Shown: positions 51,095-60,011 of the stretch, one piece after another
Layout: each line of letters opens with the position of its first letter
Position numbering within the stretch: position 1 is the stretch's first letter
Assembly (NCBI RefSeq): GCF_046035435.1
Contig: NZ_JBFNFH010000007.1
Length of the DNA stretch: 64,000 nt
Direction: 5' to 3' (one strand)
DNA from: Helcococcus bovis
Lineage (GTDB): Bacteria > Bacillota > Clostridia > Tissierellales > Peptoniphilaceae
Notes under the pieces: generated by a model
The model's input: only the letters and a program-made list of their open reading frames with translations
The model's database searches: none
What the model was told of the DNA's origin: nothing
Translations under genes and position numbers: made by a program

Positions 51095-52165
51095 TTATTC
51101 GCCTCTCATTTGACTTGCAACTTCTTCAGCAAAGTTTTCTTCTTTCTTTTCGATACCTTCACCTACTTTAAATCTTGCATATTCAACAACTTCTAAAGAA
51201 CCATTTAATTCTTTTGCTTTATCATTAATTGCTTCTTCTACAGTTTTATCTGCATCTAATACGTATGCTTGGCTATATAAAGCATATTGAGCATCAATTT
51301 GTGTATTATCTTCAAAGAATTTTGAAATTTTACCAGGAACAATTCTATCTAAAATTTGTTCTGGTTTTCCTTCTGCTAATAATTCTTGTTTAATTAATTC
51401 TGTTTCTTGAGTTAAAACTTCATCTGTGATTTGAGCTCTTGAACCGTATTTAGGAATGTGTCTTAATGGTTTTCCTAATCTTTCATTTTCTTCATTTTGA
51501 ACTTCTAAAGCACCTTTTAATGCTGCTAATTCTTTTTCAACAAATTCTGGTGATAATTCTTTATATGAAATGTATTCTGGACTCATAGCAGAAATATGCA
51601 TTGTAACATTTTGTAATAATTGTTTTGCACCTTCCAAAGTTTTTTCGCTATCAGCTTTAGCCTTTAATACTACACCATTTGTATTATTAAAGTGAACATA
51701 ACCAACAATTTCTTCATTTTCTTCTGCTACTAAAGTAGAAAGTCTTCTAACAACGATATTTTCACCAATATTTGCAATTTGTGCATTCATATATTCTTTG
51801 AAATTTTGACCTTCAAATGTTGTTTCATTTAATTCTTCAACTGTTTTAATGTTGTTATCAAATACGTGCTTTACAATCTTATCAGCTAAAACTAAAAAAT
51901 TTTCATTTTTAGCAACAAAGTCTGTTTGAGTGTTAATTTCTATTAAAGTACCTTTTTTATTATCATCTGATACTAATAATTTAATAACACCTTCAGCTGC
52001 AACTTTACCAGCTTTTTTTACAGCTTTAGCAGCACCTTTTTCTCTTAATAAATCAACAGCTTTATCCATGTCTCCATTTGTTTCTTGTAAAGCTTGTTTA
52101 CAGTCCATCATACCTGCACCAGTTAGTTCTCTTAGTTCTTTAACCATTTTTGCAGTAATTTCCAT
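51095..52165 (-). CDS. tsf: Elongation factor Ts
   Basis: 356 residues. The N-terminal UBA-like domain has LRELTGAGMMDCKQAL, and the core has T-D-F-V-A-K-N. EF-Ts recycles EF-Tu from GDP. At 356 residues it is some 60 longer than the common ~295-residue form; the extra length appears as a charged helical segment at about 215-275. GGAGGAAAT precedes the start. It is separated from rpsB by a hairpin. Confidence 0.95.
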   Translation of the reverse strand: MEITAKMVKELRELTGAGMMDCKQALQETNGDMDKAVDLLREKGAAKAVKKAGKVAAEGVIKLLVSDDNKKGTLIEINTQTDFVAKNENFLVLADKIVKHVFDNNIKTVEELNETTFEGQNFKEYMNAQIANIGENIVVRRLSTLVAEENEEIVGYVHFNNTNGVVLKAKADSEKTLEGAKQLLQNVTMHISAMSPEYISYKELSPEFVEKELAALKGALEVQNEENERLGKPLRHIPKYGSRAQITDEVLTQETELIKQELLAEGKPEQILDRIVPGKISKFFEDNTQIDAQYALYSQAYVLDADKTVEEAINDKAKELNGSLEVVEYARFKVGEGIEKKEENFAEEVASQMRGE

Positions 52166-52183
52166 ATTTCCTCCTATATATTT

Positions 52184-52210
52184 ATAGGAAGTAGCGGTAC
52201 TACTTCCTAT
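52184..52210 (-). promoter_or_regulatory. Intercistronic hairpin between rpsB and tsf
   Basis: Perfect 11-bp stem ATAGGAAGTAG/CTACTTCCTAT around five bases, close before the tsf ribosome-binding site and without a T run. Likely a partial terminator or processing site balancing S2 and EF-Ts output. Confidence 0.55.
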
Positions 52211-52236
52211 TAATTTTGCATATTTTATTATTATAA

Positions 52237-53010
52237 TTATTCTGCTGAATCTTCTTCTACTTCTTCTGTTTCTTCAACAACTTCTACTTCTTCAGAAACA
52301 AAACTTTCTTCTGAAGCATCATCTGATTCACCTTGTCTACCTTCGATAATAGCATCTGCCATAGCTGCAGTAATTAATTTAACTGATCTAATTGCATCGT
52401 CATTACCTGGAATTGGGTAATCTACATCATCTGGATCACAGTTTGTATCAATGATACCAACGATTGGAATACCTAATTTTCTTGCTTCTTTTACAGCAAT
52501 ATTTTCATTTTTAGGATCAACTACAAACATTAAATCTGGAATACCAGGCATATCTTTAATACCACCTAGATATTTATTTAATTTTTCTAATTCTCTTTGT
52601 AAGTTTAATACTTCTTTTTTTGGTAATAAATCAAAAGTTCCATCTTCTGACATTCTTTCAATTTCTTCTAATCTTTTAATTGATTTTCTAATTGTATTAT
52701 AGTTTGTTAACATACCACCTAACCATCTTTGTGATACGTAATATTGGCCTGCTCTTTTTGCTTCAAATTCTATAGCATCTTGAGCTTGTTTTTTTGTACC
52801 AACAAATAAGATGTTTCCACCTTCGCTAGCAACTTCTCTTATTACATCATAAGCCTCATCAACTTTTTTTAATGTTTTGTGTAAGTCAATGATATAAATT
52901 CCATTTCTTTCTGTAAATATAAATTTGCTCATTTTTGGGTTCCATCTTCTTGTTTGATGACCAAAATGAACACCAGCTTCTAATAAAGCTTTCATAGGTA
53001 TAACTGACAT
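52237..53010 (-). CDS. rpsB: Ribosomal protein uS2
   Basis: 257 residues with LLEAGVHFGHQTRRWNPKM, the RWLGGMLTNY segment and an acidic C-terminal tail. A component of the 30S subunit. AAGGAG precedes the ATG. It heads the rpsB-tsf-pyrH-frr series and has a promoter and a structured leader upstream. Confidence 0.97.
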   Translation of the reverse strand: MSVIPMKALLEAGVHFGHQTRRWNPKMSKFIFTERNGIYIIDLHKTLKKVDEAYDVIREVASEGGNILFVGTKKQAQDAIEFEAKRAGQYYVSQRWLGGMLTNYNTIRKSIKRLEEIERMSEDGTFDLLPKKEVLNLQRELEKLNKYLGGIKDMPGIPDLMFVVDPKNENIAVKEARKLGIPIVGIIDTNCDPDDVDYPIPGNDDAIRSVKLITAAMADAIIEGRQGESDDASEESFVSEEVEVVEETEEVEEDSAE

Positions 53011-53137
53011 TTTTTTCTCCTTGTGTTTTTATTTGCCTCCATTATTCTTCAATGCCAAACCTTACGGCACACGGGCATAAACAAATAATGTGTTTATTTG
53101 ACTTAAAAAGTATATCATATAAAGCGTATTTTAGCAA
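53011..53137 (-). promoter_or_regulatory. rpsB promoter and structured leader
   Basis: -35 TTGCTA (53132-53137), 17-base spacer, -10 TATACT (53109-53114). The leader has CAAATAA/TTATTTG (53082-53100) and ATGCC/GGCAT (53052-53078) stems with a conserved-looking loop. A candidate S2 autoregulatory leader. Confidence 0.6.
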
Positions 53138-53140
53138 GTT

Positions 53141-54499
53141 TTATATTCTTTCAATTTTTTCTTTTACAATTAATTTAACAAAATAAAAACTTACTATCAA
53201 AGATATAAACTCTGCTATTGGTAAAGATGTCCAAACAAGGGTTAAACTTATTTTAGAAAATATATATGCTAAAGGTAACGCTATTATCAATTGTCTCATA
53301 AGTGATAAATAAAAACTATATTTACCATTACCTAAACCTTGAAAGAAGTTTGAATTAACTATTGATAATGGTGCAAATAATACAGTAAACGACAAGATTC
53401 TTATTGCTATTGTTCCTAATTGTAAATATTCACTGTTATCACCAAATAGCATTAAAAGATTTTTTGTAAATAATTGGAAAACAATAAATCCTACTATTCC
53501 TAATATTAAAGAATAGTATTTAGCATATTTGTGTAAATTCAATATTCTTGACTTTAATTTTGCTCCATAATTAAATCCAATAAGTGGTAAAAACCCTTGA
53601 TTCAAACCAAATATAGGCATAAATACAAATGATTGCAATTGTAAAAATACAACCATAACAGTCACTGAAATTTCATTAACTGAGGACAAAATCCAGTTCA
53701 TACCCATTTGTAGTACCGCTGCGATTGATGTCATTAAAATTGCAGGCACTCCTACATGATAAATTGCAGAAATAGTATACTTATTAATATGAATATGTGA
53801 AAAATCAATACCTAGTTTTTCTCTATTTCTATAAATATATTGTGCCATAAACACAAATCCTACAAATTGTGAAAATACTGTTGAAATTGCAGCACCTTTT
53901 GTTCCCATTGCAGGTAATCCAAAGTATCCATGAATTAAAATTGGATCAAAAATCATGTTTATAATTGATGACATCATATGACTTATCATAGGTATAACCA
54001 TACTACCTGTTGATTGCATTATTTTTTCACCAAGTACTTGATAAAATACAAAAATTGAAAAACCTGAAACAATTCCTAAATAATCTCTCCCCATGGATGC
54101 AACTTCTGGATCAGTAGTAAATATACCATAAAATGAATCTAAAAATATAAATCTAAATCCTATAAATAATAACCATGATAAAAATAATACAAAAGCTCCA
54201 TTTACAGCACCATTTCCTACTTCTCTGTGATGTTCTTCTCCTAATTTTCTCGACATATATGAATTTACCCCAACACATGTCCCTACAGATATTGCAATCA
54301 TAATCAATTGTATCGGAAAAGCCATAGCAACAGCTCTTAAAGCTTTTTCACTTATTTGAGCTACAAAAAATGAATCAACAACATTATAAATAGATTGAAC
54401 TAACATAGAAAAAATCGCTGGCAAACTCATTTTTATCAATATTTTAAGTTCATTTTCTGTCCCCATATAATTTGTAATTACTTTATTTTCTTCACTCAT
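53141..54499 (-). CDS. MATE family efflux transporter
   Basis: 452 residues with 12 membrane segments in two halves and the MATE N-terminal pattern (SLPAIFSMLVQSIYNVVDSFFVAQ). These proteins export cationic drugs or metabolites using Na+ or H+; the substrate cannot be told. AAAAGGGG supports the ATG at 54499. It is a single gene after the DUF948 terminator and the closest gene to the rpsB promoter, oriented the same way. Confidence 0.9.
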   Translation of the reverse strand: MSEENKVITNYMGTENELKILIKMSLPAIFSMLVQSIYNVVDSFFVAQISEKALRAVAMAFPIQLIMIAISVGTCVGVNSYMSRKLGEEHHREVGNGAVNGAFVLFLSWLLFIGFRFIFLDSFYGIFTTDPEVASMGRDYLGIVSGFSIFVFYQVLGEKIMQSTGSMVIPMISHMMSSIINMIFDPILIHGYFGLPAMGTKGAAISTVFSQFVGFVFMAQYIYRNREKLGIDFSHIHINKYTISAIYHVGVPAILMTSIAAVLQMGMNWILSSVNEISVTVMVVFLQLQSFVFMPIFGLNQGFLPLIGFNYGAKLKSRILNLHKYAKYYSLILGIVGFIVFQLFTKNLLMLFGDNSEYLQLGTIAIRILSFTVLFAPLSIVNSNFFQGLGNGKYSFYLSLMRQLIIALPLAYIFSKISLTLVWTSLPIAEFISLIVSFYFVKLIVKEKIERI

Positions 54500-54516
54500 A
54501 ATTCCCCTTTTTAACA

Positions 54517-54547
54517 TAAAAAAGATGAATCGTAAAATCCATCTTGA
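54517..54547 (-). terminator. Terminator of ytxH-DUF948
   Basis: On the minus strand AAGATG...CATCTT followed by T residues; it overlaps the first bases upstream of the MATE gene. Confidence 0.65.
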
Positions 54548-54551
54548 AAAA

Positions 54552-55016
54552 TTATTTTTTTCTTTTACTGATCATTTTCATTATACCCTTAAATAGAGAA
54601 ACATAATCAGTTGCACTTGTAAAAGTATTTGTAAATCTGCTTGCAGTATCTGCTGCAGCAATTCCAACAACTTCAACTGTATCAGATACATTTGTAGTTA
54701 TATTTGAAACCTTATTTGTAACATTACTTACATCTGCTAATGTAGATGTAATGCTAGGTTTTATATCATTTACAACTTCATCTGTATTAACTAAAATACT
54801 ATTAATATTACTTGTAATATTAGGTAAATTCTTTAATGTACTATCTAAACTTTCTTTATTATCTTCTAAAGTTTTATTTACTGTTCCAAGTAAATTAGCT
54901 AAAGACATAAATACTTTTGCTAAAAATAGCAATGCTACTATTCCAGCAATAATAAGAACAAAAATCAATACATCATATAATGTGAAAGATATATTGATAG
55001 CATTATTTGCTAACAT
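54552..55016 (-). CDS. DUF948 family membrane-anchored protein
   Basis: 154 residues: one N-terminal membrane helix (about 13-38), then a long serine/threonine/asparagine- and valine-rich helical region (about 45-135) with repeated N-I-T-S-N-I and V-S-N-V-T patterns. DUF948 proteins commonly pair with YtxH proteins in Firmicutes and are linked to general stress. AAGGAGG precedes the ATG; the upstream ytxH gene is 12 nt away. Function unknown. Confidence 0.82.
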   Translation of the reverse strand: MLANNAINISFTLYDVLIFVLIIAGIVALLFLAKVFMSLANLLGTVNKTLEDNKESLDSTLKNLPNITSNINSILVNTDEVVNDIKPSITSTLADVSNVTNKVSNITTNVSDTVEVVGIAAADTASRFTNTFTSATDYVSLFKGIMKMISKRKK

Positions 55017-55028
55017 ATTTCCTCCTTA

Positions 55029-55517
55029 TTATTTTTCTTTTTTTGCTTTTTCTTCTACTTCTTTTGCTGTATCTTTAGTTTTCTTCGCAGCATCTTCTAC
55101 CTTGTCTGCAACTTCTTTTTTTACTTCTTCAGCTTTTTCTTTACCTTCTTCAACTTTACCTTTTACAGCTTTTTTAACATCTTCTACTTTTTCTTCTACA
55201 TCATCTGAAAAGCTTCTTAAATCTGTTAATTTTTCTTCACTAAATTTGCTTACTTTATCAACAGCTTTATTATAAGTTTTAGAAATTTCTTTTCCTAATT
55301 CTTGAGATTTATCCTTGATAGTTTGTCCCGCATCTTGTGCTGCGTTTTTTATATCTTCTCTAGTTTCTTTACCTGATTTAGGAGCGAATAATAATCCTGC
55401 TGCTGAACCCAATAAAGTTCCTACTGCTAAACCTAATCCCACTTTACCAGCAGTTTCTTTCTTCTTTTGTCTTTCTATCTCTCTTTGTTTTGCTACGAAA
55501 TAATCTTTTATTGACAT
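55029..55517 (-). CDS. YtxH domain protein
   Basis: 162 residues: a short basic N-terminus, a glycine-rich membrane segment with GLGLAVGTLLGSAAGLLFAPKSGKETRED (the YtxH core, about residues 25-55), then a long lysine/glutamate coiled coil. YtxH proteins are stress-associated with no defined activity. AAAGGGAGG supports the ATG. It forms an operon with the DUF948 gene. The 6S-like RNA candidate lies just upstream on the same strand. Confidence 0.85.
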   Translation of the reverse strand: MSIKDYFVAKQREIERQKKKETAGKVGLGLAVGTLLGSAAGLLFAPKSGKETREDIKNAAQDAGQTIKDKSQELGKEISKTYNKAVDKVSKFSEEKLTDLRSFSDDVEEKVEDVKKAVKGKVEEGKEKAEEVKKEVADKVEDAAKKTKDTAKEVEEKAKKEK

Positions 55518-55544
55518 AAATATCCTCCCTTTGTCCTAGTAATA

Positions 55545-55705
55545 AAATATATCCACAGATGACAAATAATTATACCTTCAATATGTGAAGGTGGGCTACC
55601 TGTCATCAATTTTTGTAGTCCATTTAAGGCGTTACATTCATTAATGAACTCCGGATGCCCTTATAGTTAGTGTAGGTTAATTATAAAATCAACTGTGGAT
55701 ATATA
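55545..55705 (-). ncRNA. 6S-like structured RNA candidate
   Basis: On the minus strand -35 TTTTCA (55730-55735) and -10 TATAAT (55707-55712, 17-base spacer) predict a start near 55700. The RNA then opens with ATCCACAG, which pairs with CTGTGGAT at its far end, followed by interrupted pairing of ATAATTA-ACC with GGTATAATTAT. Inside are a hairpin with GGC...GCC and a small ACCTTC...GAAGGT hairpin in the 3' half. A 5' end paired to the 3' end, an open central region and about 155 nt fit 6S RNA. Some inner pairing favours the + strand (a G-U wobble), so the strand is not certain. Confidence 0.5.
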
Positions 55706-55784
55706 TATTATAACAGAAAATATTAGTTTTGAAAAGTATAGTCTAATATGTTAATCTTTATTTATAATATTTAAGGAGGAATAA

Positions 55785-56585
55785 ATGAAAAAGAAGGTTA
55801 ATATTTTTTCTAATTTATATAAAATTACAAATGAAATTAGAGAAATTGTTGAAGATGAATTAAGAGCAAATGATTTTATCGTTACAGAAGAATTTGATAA
55901 AAACGCTGATTTCAACATAGTAATTGGTGGAGATGGTACGTTTATAAAAGCTGTTCATGATTCTAATTTTTCTGAAATTCCTTTTATAGGTATAAATACT
56001 GGACACTTAGGTTTTTATAATGATGTACATCATAGCGAAGTAGCAGAAACAATTCAAAAGATTAAAAATAATGACTACTTTGTTCACAATCTTCGTTCAA
56101 TAGACTGTAAGGTTTCAACAGATGATGATACATATGAATTTAAGAGCTTAAATGAATTAGTATTGAAGGCAAAATATACTTCAGTATTACACTTTAACTT
56201 ATATGTTGATGATGTTATGTTAGAGTCATTTGCAGGAGATGGTGTAATGTTTTCCACCCCATCAGGATCTACAGCCTATAACCTATCAGCAGGCGGAGCA
56301 ATTATGTATCAAAGCATAGATGCATTCCAAATTACTCCTTTAGCACCAATACGTTCAGCATTACATCGTTCACTTGATAAAAGTTTAGTTGTACCTAAAG
56401 ATACAAAGATAAAATTAATAACAAGAAAAAGAGAAGATACTCAGTTTGCACTAGGTATTGATGGATTACATCAAGAAATAGAATCTATAAATTATATAGA
56501 TATACAACTTTCAAAAAATACTATACAAAAAGTTGTGTTTGATAAAAATTGGTTCTGGAAAAATATTAAGGAAAAATTTATATAA
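55785..56585 (+). CDS. nadK: NAD kinase
   Basis: 266 residues with the diagnostic IGGDGTFIKA, NTGHLGF and the T-P-S-G-S-T-A-Y-N segment. It phosphorylates NAD to NADP. AAGGAGG lies seven bases before the ATG. It is the only + strand gene of the chromosomal section, placed between divergent and convergent neighbours, and ends in a strong hairpin terminator. Length is normal for Firmicute NadK. Confidence 0.96.
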   Translation: MKKKVNIFSNLYKITNEIREIVEDELRANDFIVTEEFDKNADFNIVIGGDGTFIKAVHDSNFSEIPFIGINTGHLGFYNDVHHSEVAETIQKIKNNDYFVHNLRSIDCKVSTDDDTYEFKSLNELVLKAKYTSVLHFNLYVDDVMLESFAGDGVMFSTPSGSTAYNLSAGGAIMYQSIDAFQITPLAPIRSALHRSLDKSLVVPKDTKIKLITRKREDTQFALGIDGLHQEIESINYIDIQLSKNTIQKVVFDKNWFWKNIKEKFI

Positions 56586-56634
56586 TTGAAGATATTATAG
56601 TTTTTAATATATTATAAAGAATAAAATTTAAAAA

Positions 56635-56682
56635 TTGGAACAGAAATATTATTTTTTAATTTCTGTTCCAAATTTTTTTGTT
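56635..56682. terminator. Bidirectional terminator between nadK and the PBP gene
   Basis: TTGGAACAGAAAT (56635-56647) and ATTTCTGTTCCAA (56659-56671), then T residues on both strands. Part of the unit recurs: TTGGAACA at 56698-56705 and the full right arm at 56722-56734. Confidence 0.85.
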
Positions 56683-56775
56683 CTTTATATACCGTTTTTG
56701 GAACATTTTTTTAATTTTTACATTTCTGTTCCAAGTTTCTTCATAAATTGCCATATAAAACATATATATCTATAT

Positions 56776-58170
56776 TTATTTCAAATTTTCATTTATAAAA
56801 TCAATAGTCTTTAATGCTATAGGTGCTGCTAATGTTCCACCCATTCCTTCTGTATTTTCAATCATAACAACAATTGCGTATTCCGGTTTTTCTTCATTAG
56901 TCATTCCTACATACCACGCATTATTTTTTTCTTTATTTATTTCAGCAGTACCTGTTTTACCAGTTAAATATTCACCATTATTTAATTGGTATCCATTATA
57001 TTCACCAGTGGATTGCATGTACTTTCTTAATTTTAGAGCTATATCTTTTTCGATATTAGATGATAATACTTTTTGAGTAGTATACTCATCTTTTCCATCT
57101 CTCACAATTTTATTAACAATATATGGTTGATTTACTACACCATCATTAGCAATCCCCATAGCGATTAGCATCATATCCATAGGAGTAACTAATGTATCTC
57201 CTTGACCAAATGATGCATTAGCCTTTTCTAAATCGGATAATCCTTCCTTAAATGGAAATGATGAATTACTCATTGGAATTGGAAAATTATCCACCTTGCC
57301 AATACCATAATCTTTTAAGGTTTTTATATAAAGATCATTACTTACAAGTTTAGATTTTTCAAAAAAGTATGTATTGGAAGATACATTTAGTGCTTTCTCC
57401 AAATCCATATCTCCATAAACTTTGTTTTCAAAATTATGAACTGTATAACCACCTATAGTTGCTTCTCCAGTATCGTTATAATTTAAATCTATTCCACTTC
57501 TTAAAAATACTGTTGAGGTTAGAAGCTTAAATACAGAACCAGGAACATACTTTCCTTGTGTTGCTCTATTTAATAAAATACCATCTTTAGAATTCATTAT
57601 TTCATCCCAATCTATTTTAATTTGATTTACATTATATGATGGTTTAGAAACTAATGTTACAATTTCTCCAGTTTTTGGTTTAGTTACTATAACTGTACCT
57701 TTATTATCTCCTAGCAAATCATATACATGTCCTTGTAATTTATCATTTATAGTTAAGTAAAGATCATTTCCTTTAGGTTGTGATTTTAGCATTCCTGAAA
57801 GTCTTGTAAATATATCTTCATTATTTCTAATATCAAGTAGTTCATTGTTATATGCTTTTTCTATACCATATTTTCCGTATTGAATTGTATTATATCCAAT
57901 AATATTTGAATACATAAAACTATATGTGTTTTTTCTGTGAAGACCATTTTCAGTTTTAATTGTTTCCGTTAACAATTTTCCATTTATATCGAAAATTTTA
58001 CCTCTTTCAATCTTAGTTTCATCTGCAAAGTTTCTAGCATTCAGTGAACTTTTATTTAATTCTTCCGACTTAAATAATTGAAAATATACCAAATACGTCG
58101 CTTGTATTAAAAATAATAAAACAATAACAACAAGTAAAAATATTAATTTTTTATCCTTCGAGTTTTTCAT
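56776..58170 (-). CDS. Class B penicillin-binding protein (transpeptidase)
   Basis: 464 residues: one membrane helix (about 8-28), a short dimerisation region, then the transpeptidase with S-x-x-K in GSVFKL, S-x-N in SSNTYFF, and K-T-G in LTGKTGTAE. It cross-links peptidoglycan together with the FtsW/RodA protein encoded upstream. AGGTGG supports the ATG at 58170, which overlaps the ftsW/rodA gene by 20 nt. The size and gene order match PbpA-type proteins of the FHA-RodA-PbpA clusters. Confidence 0.92.
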   Translation of the reverse strand: MKNSKDKKLIFLLVVIVLLFLIQATYLVYFQLFKSEELNKSSLNARNFADETKIERGKIFDINGKLLTETIKTENGLHRKNTYSFMYSNIIGYNTIQYGKYGIEKAYNNELLDIRNNEDIFTRLSGMLKSQPKGNDLYLTINDKLQGHVYDLLGDNKGTVIVTKPKTGEIVTLVSKPSYNVNQIKIDWDEIMNSKDGILLNRATQGKYVPGSVFKLLTSTVFLRSGIDLNYNDTGEATIGGYTVHNFENKVYGDMDLEKALNVSSNTYFFEKSKLVSNDLYIKTLKDYGIGKVDNFPIPMSNSSFPFKEGLSDLEKANASFGQGDTLVTPMDMMLIAMGIANDGVVNQPYIVNKIVRDGKDEYTTQKVLSSNIEKDIALKLRKYMQSTGEYNGYQLNNGEYLTGKTGTAEINKEKNNAWYVGMTNEEKPEYAIVVMIENTEGMGGTLAAPIALKTIDFINENLK

Positions 58171-59425
58171 ATTTACCACCTGTCCTTGTTGTTAAATATT
58201 GTAAAATACCTAAAAGTGTGAAATTTACAATTGTAGATGAGCCTCCATAACTTAAAAACGGAGTAGTTATACCCGTAAGAGGAATAAGTTTTAAAATCCC
58301 ACCAAACATAATTAAAGTTTGAAATGCAAAAATTAAACCTATATTCATTGAAAGAGAGCTGTAATAATTTGATTTAAATTCTAGCGCTACTTTTATTGTT
58401 TTATAGAAAATTATAATATATATCATTAATATAGCAAATCCCATAAAGATACCCATTTCTTCAATTATAGCAGCTAAAATATAGTCTGTTTCAATAACAG
58501 GTACTAGATCTGGTCTACCTAATCCAATACCTGCACCAAAAAACGATCCATTTGCAAGCGCAAAAAGTCCTTGTATAATTTGATAACCTCTATTATTATA
58601 GTCTTTCCATGGATCTAACCATATATCAATTCTAACTCTTATATGAGATAAAACTAACGATGCCAGATATATTCCTATTAGTCCTATAACAATATTTAAT
58701 ATAATGAAAAAATATCTTCTTTCAAGGATAAACATTGTTGAAAGAAATAGACCAAATAATAAAGTTGCAGTTCCCAATTCCCCTTGTATAAAAAACATGC
58801 CTGAGAATATATAAGTTGCGATAGCAGTATAATATTTACCTAATTTTTTTTGTTGATATTCCTCTATATTATAATAATAACTTGCTAACATAAATATATA
58901 ACCTATTTTTGCAAACTCTGATAATTGAATAGTGAACAAATTTCCGATTCTAATCCAATTTTTTGCCCCACCACTTCTAAATCCTAGTGCAAATGTTATT
59001 AAAAAAGTTAAAAAAGTTAAACTAAAATATAAAATAAATTTATTTTTTAAGAATTTATCCATGTATTTCATTACAAAAAACACAAATAAAAATATAATCA
59101 ATCCTAAAACATACCACATCATATGCTTGTTCGCAGTAGGAATATCTAATCTTATCATCATAATAGCACTTATTGTAAATAATAAATTTACAAGCAATAT
59201 GAATGTACTATCCCCTTTTGTAATTTTAGGAATAAGTGCATTTGATAAAAGTGTCATAACTATAAAAACAATAGACAAAATTATCGTAATATTTTTACTA
59301 TCTGTATTTCTCAATAATGATAAAAATAAACCTACAAACTGGAAGATAAACAATCCAAAAATCAGAAAATTATTATAAGTCTTTTTTTTACTTTTATATT
59401 GTGCAATACTTCTATTAATATCCAT
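58151..59425 (-). CDS. FtsW/RodA/SpoVE family peptidoglycan polymerase
   Basis: 424 residues with about ten membrane helices and family motifs: GGAKNWI, LQLSEFAKIGY (SEFAK), GELGTA, and the F-L-S-Y-G-G-S-S segment near the end. These proteins polymerise lipid II into glycan strands with a cognate class B PBP, which is encoded next with an overlap. AGGAG precedes the ATG. Whether it acts in division or elongation cannot be decided. Confidence 0.93.
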   Translation of the reverse strand: MDINRSIAQYKSKKKTYNNFLIFGLFIFQFVGLFLSLLRNTDSKNITIILSIVFIVMTLLSNALIPKITKGDSTFILLVNLLFTISAIMMIRLDIPTANKHMMWYVLGLIIFLFVFFVMKYMDKFLKNKFILYFSLTFLTFLITFALGFRSGGAKNWIRIGNLFTIQLSEFAKIGYIFMLASYYYNIEEYQQKKLGKYYTAIATYIFSGMFFIQGELGTATLLFGLFLSTMFILERRYFFIILNIVIGLIGIYLASLVLSHIRVRIDIWLDPWKDYNNRGYQIIQGLFALANGSFFGAGIGLGRPDLVPVIETDYILAAIIEEMGIFMGFAILMIYIIIFYKTIKVALEFKSNYYSSLSMNIGLIFAFQTLIMFGGILKLIPLTGITTPFLSYGGSSTIVNFTLLGILQYLTTRTGGKYEKLEG

Positions 59426-59433
59426 AAAAACTC

Positions 59434-59931
59434 CTAATTTGATTTTGGATCAACAAATTCTTCAACGAATTTTATTTTATAATCGCCAATTTGGATAATA
59501 TCATTATTTAAAAGTTGATAATTTTTATTAACTATTTCACCATTTAAAAATGTACCATTCGATGAATTTTTATCAACTAAATAATAGTTATCAGATGACT
59601 GGACTATCTCTGCGTGATATTTAGAGATAACCTCCCCACTAAGCACGATATCATTGTTTAGTGCCCTACCAATACTTGTATTATTTTCAAGTAAATAGTT
59701 TTTTGAAATGCCATCAGAATCAACTACCACTATAAAATACTTTTTAATCTTATCTTTAATATCAATATTTTTTATATCAAGTATAATTAACTTCACGATT
59801 ATATAAATATAATATAAAACTATAGATATAAATATAAATTTAAATAGTGAAGATAAAATTACATATAAATTTATTTCACCAATTACATTGGTAAAAAATA
59901 TTTTTCTAAGCATATTTAAAAAATTAACCAT
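59434..59931 (-). CDS. FHA domain membrane protein
   Basis: 165 residues: a hydrophobic N-terminal segment (about 15-55) followed by a forkhead-associated domain (about 70-155) with S-I-G-R-A-L-N-N-D-I and S-x-x-H-A-E-I, then D-K-N-S-S-N-G-T-F-L-N-G, the phosphothreonine-binding signature. FHA proteins read Ser/Thr kinase signals. The gene starts an operon with ftsW/rodA and the PBP, with 8 nt to the next gene, as in actinobacterial FHA-RodA-PbpA clusters; no kinase gene is in view. Confidence 0.9.
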   Translation of the reverse strand: MVNFLNMLRKIFFTNVIGEINLYVILSSLFKFIFISIVLYYIYIIVKLIILDIKNIDIKDKIKKYFIVVVDSDGISKNYLLENNTSIGRALNNDIVLSGEVISKYHAEIVQSSDNYYLVDKNSSNGTFLNGEIVNKNYQLLNNDIIQIGDYKIKFVEEFVDPKSN

Positions 59932-59955
59932 ATAAACTCCTTTTATTTCTAAAAT

Positions 59956-59984
59956 ATTATATCAAATAAAAAAGAAAGGGACAA
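59956..59984 (-). promoter_or_regulatory. Promoter of the FHA-ftsW/rodA-PBP operon
   Basis: -35 TTGTCC (59979-59984), 17-base spacer, extended -10 TGA-TATAAT (TATAAT at 59956-59961). The -35 box lies within the terminator of the upstream pgm gene. Confidence 0.65.
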
Positions 59985-59996
59985 TAATCCCTTCCT
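59971..59996 (-). terminator. Terminator of pulA-pgm
   Basis: On the minus strand AAGGGA...TCCCTT stem with six-base loop, followed by CTTTTTTATT. Confidence 0.75.
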
Positions 59997-60011
59997 TACA
60001 TTTTCGTAATA

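Noticed and set aside
55511..55545. A + strand promoter (TTGACA at 55511) for the RNA upstream of nadK
   Set aside because: No -10 box lies at a proper distance, and TTGACAT is simply the complement of the ytxH start region.
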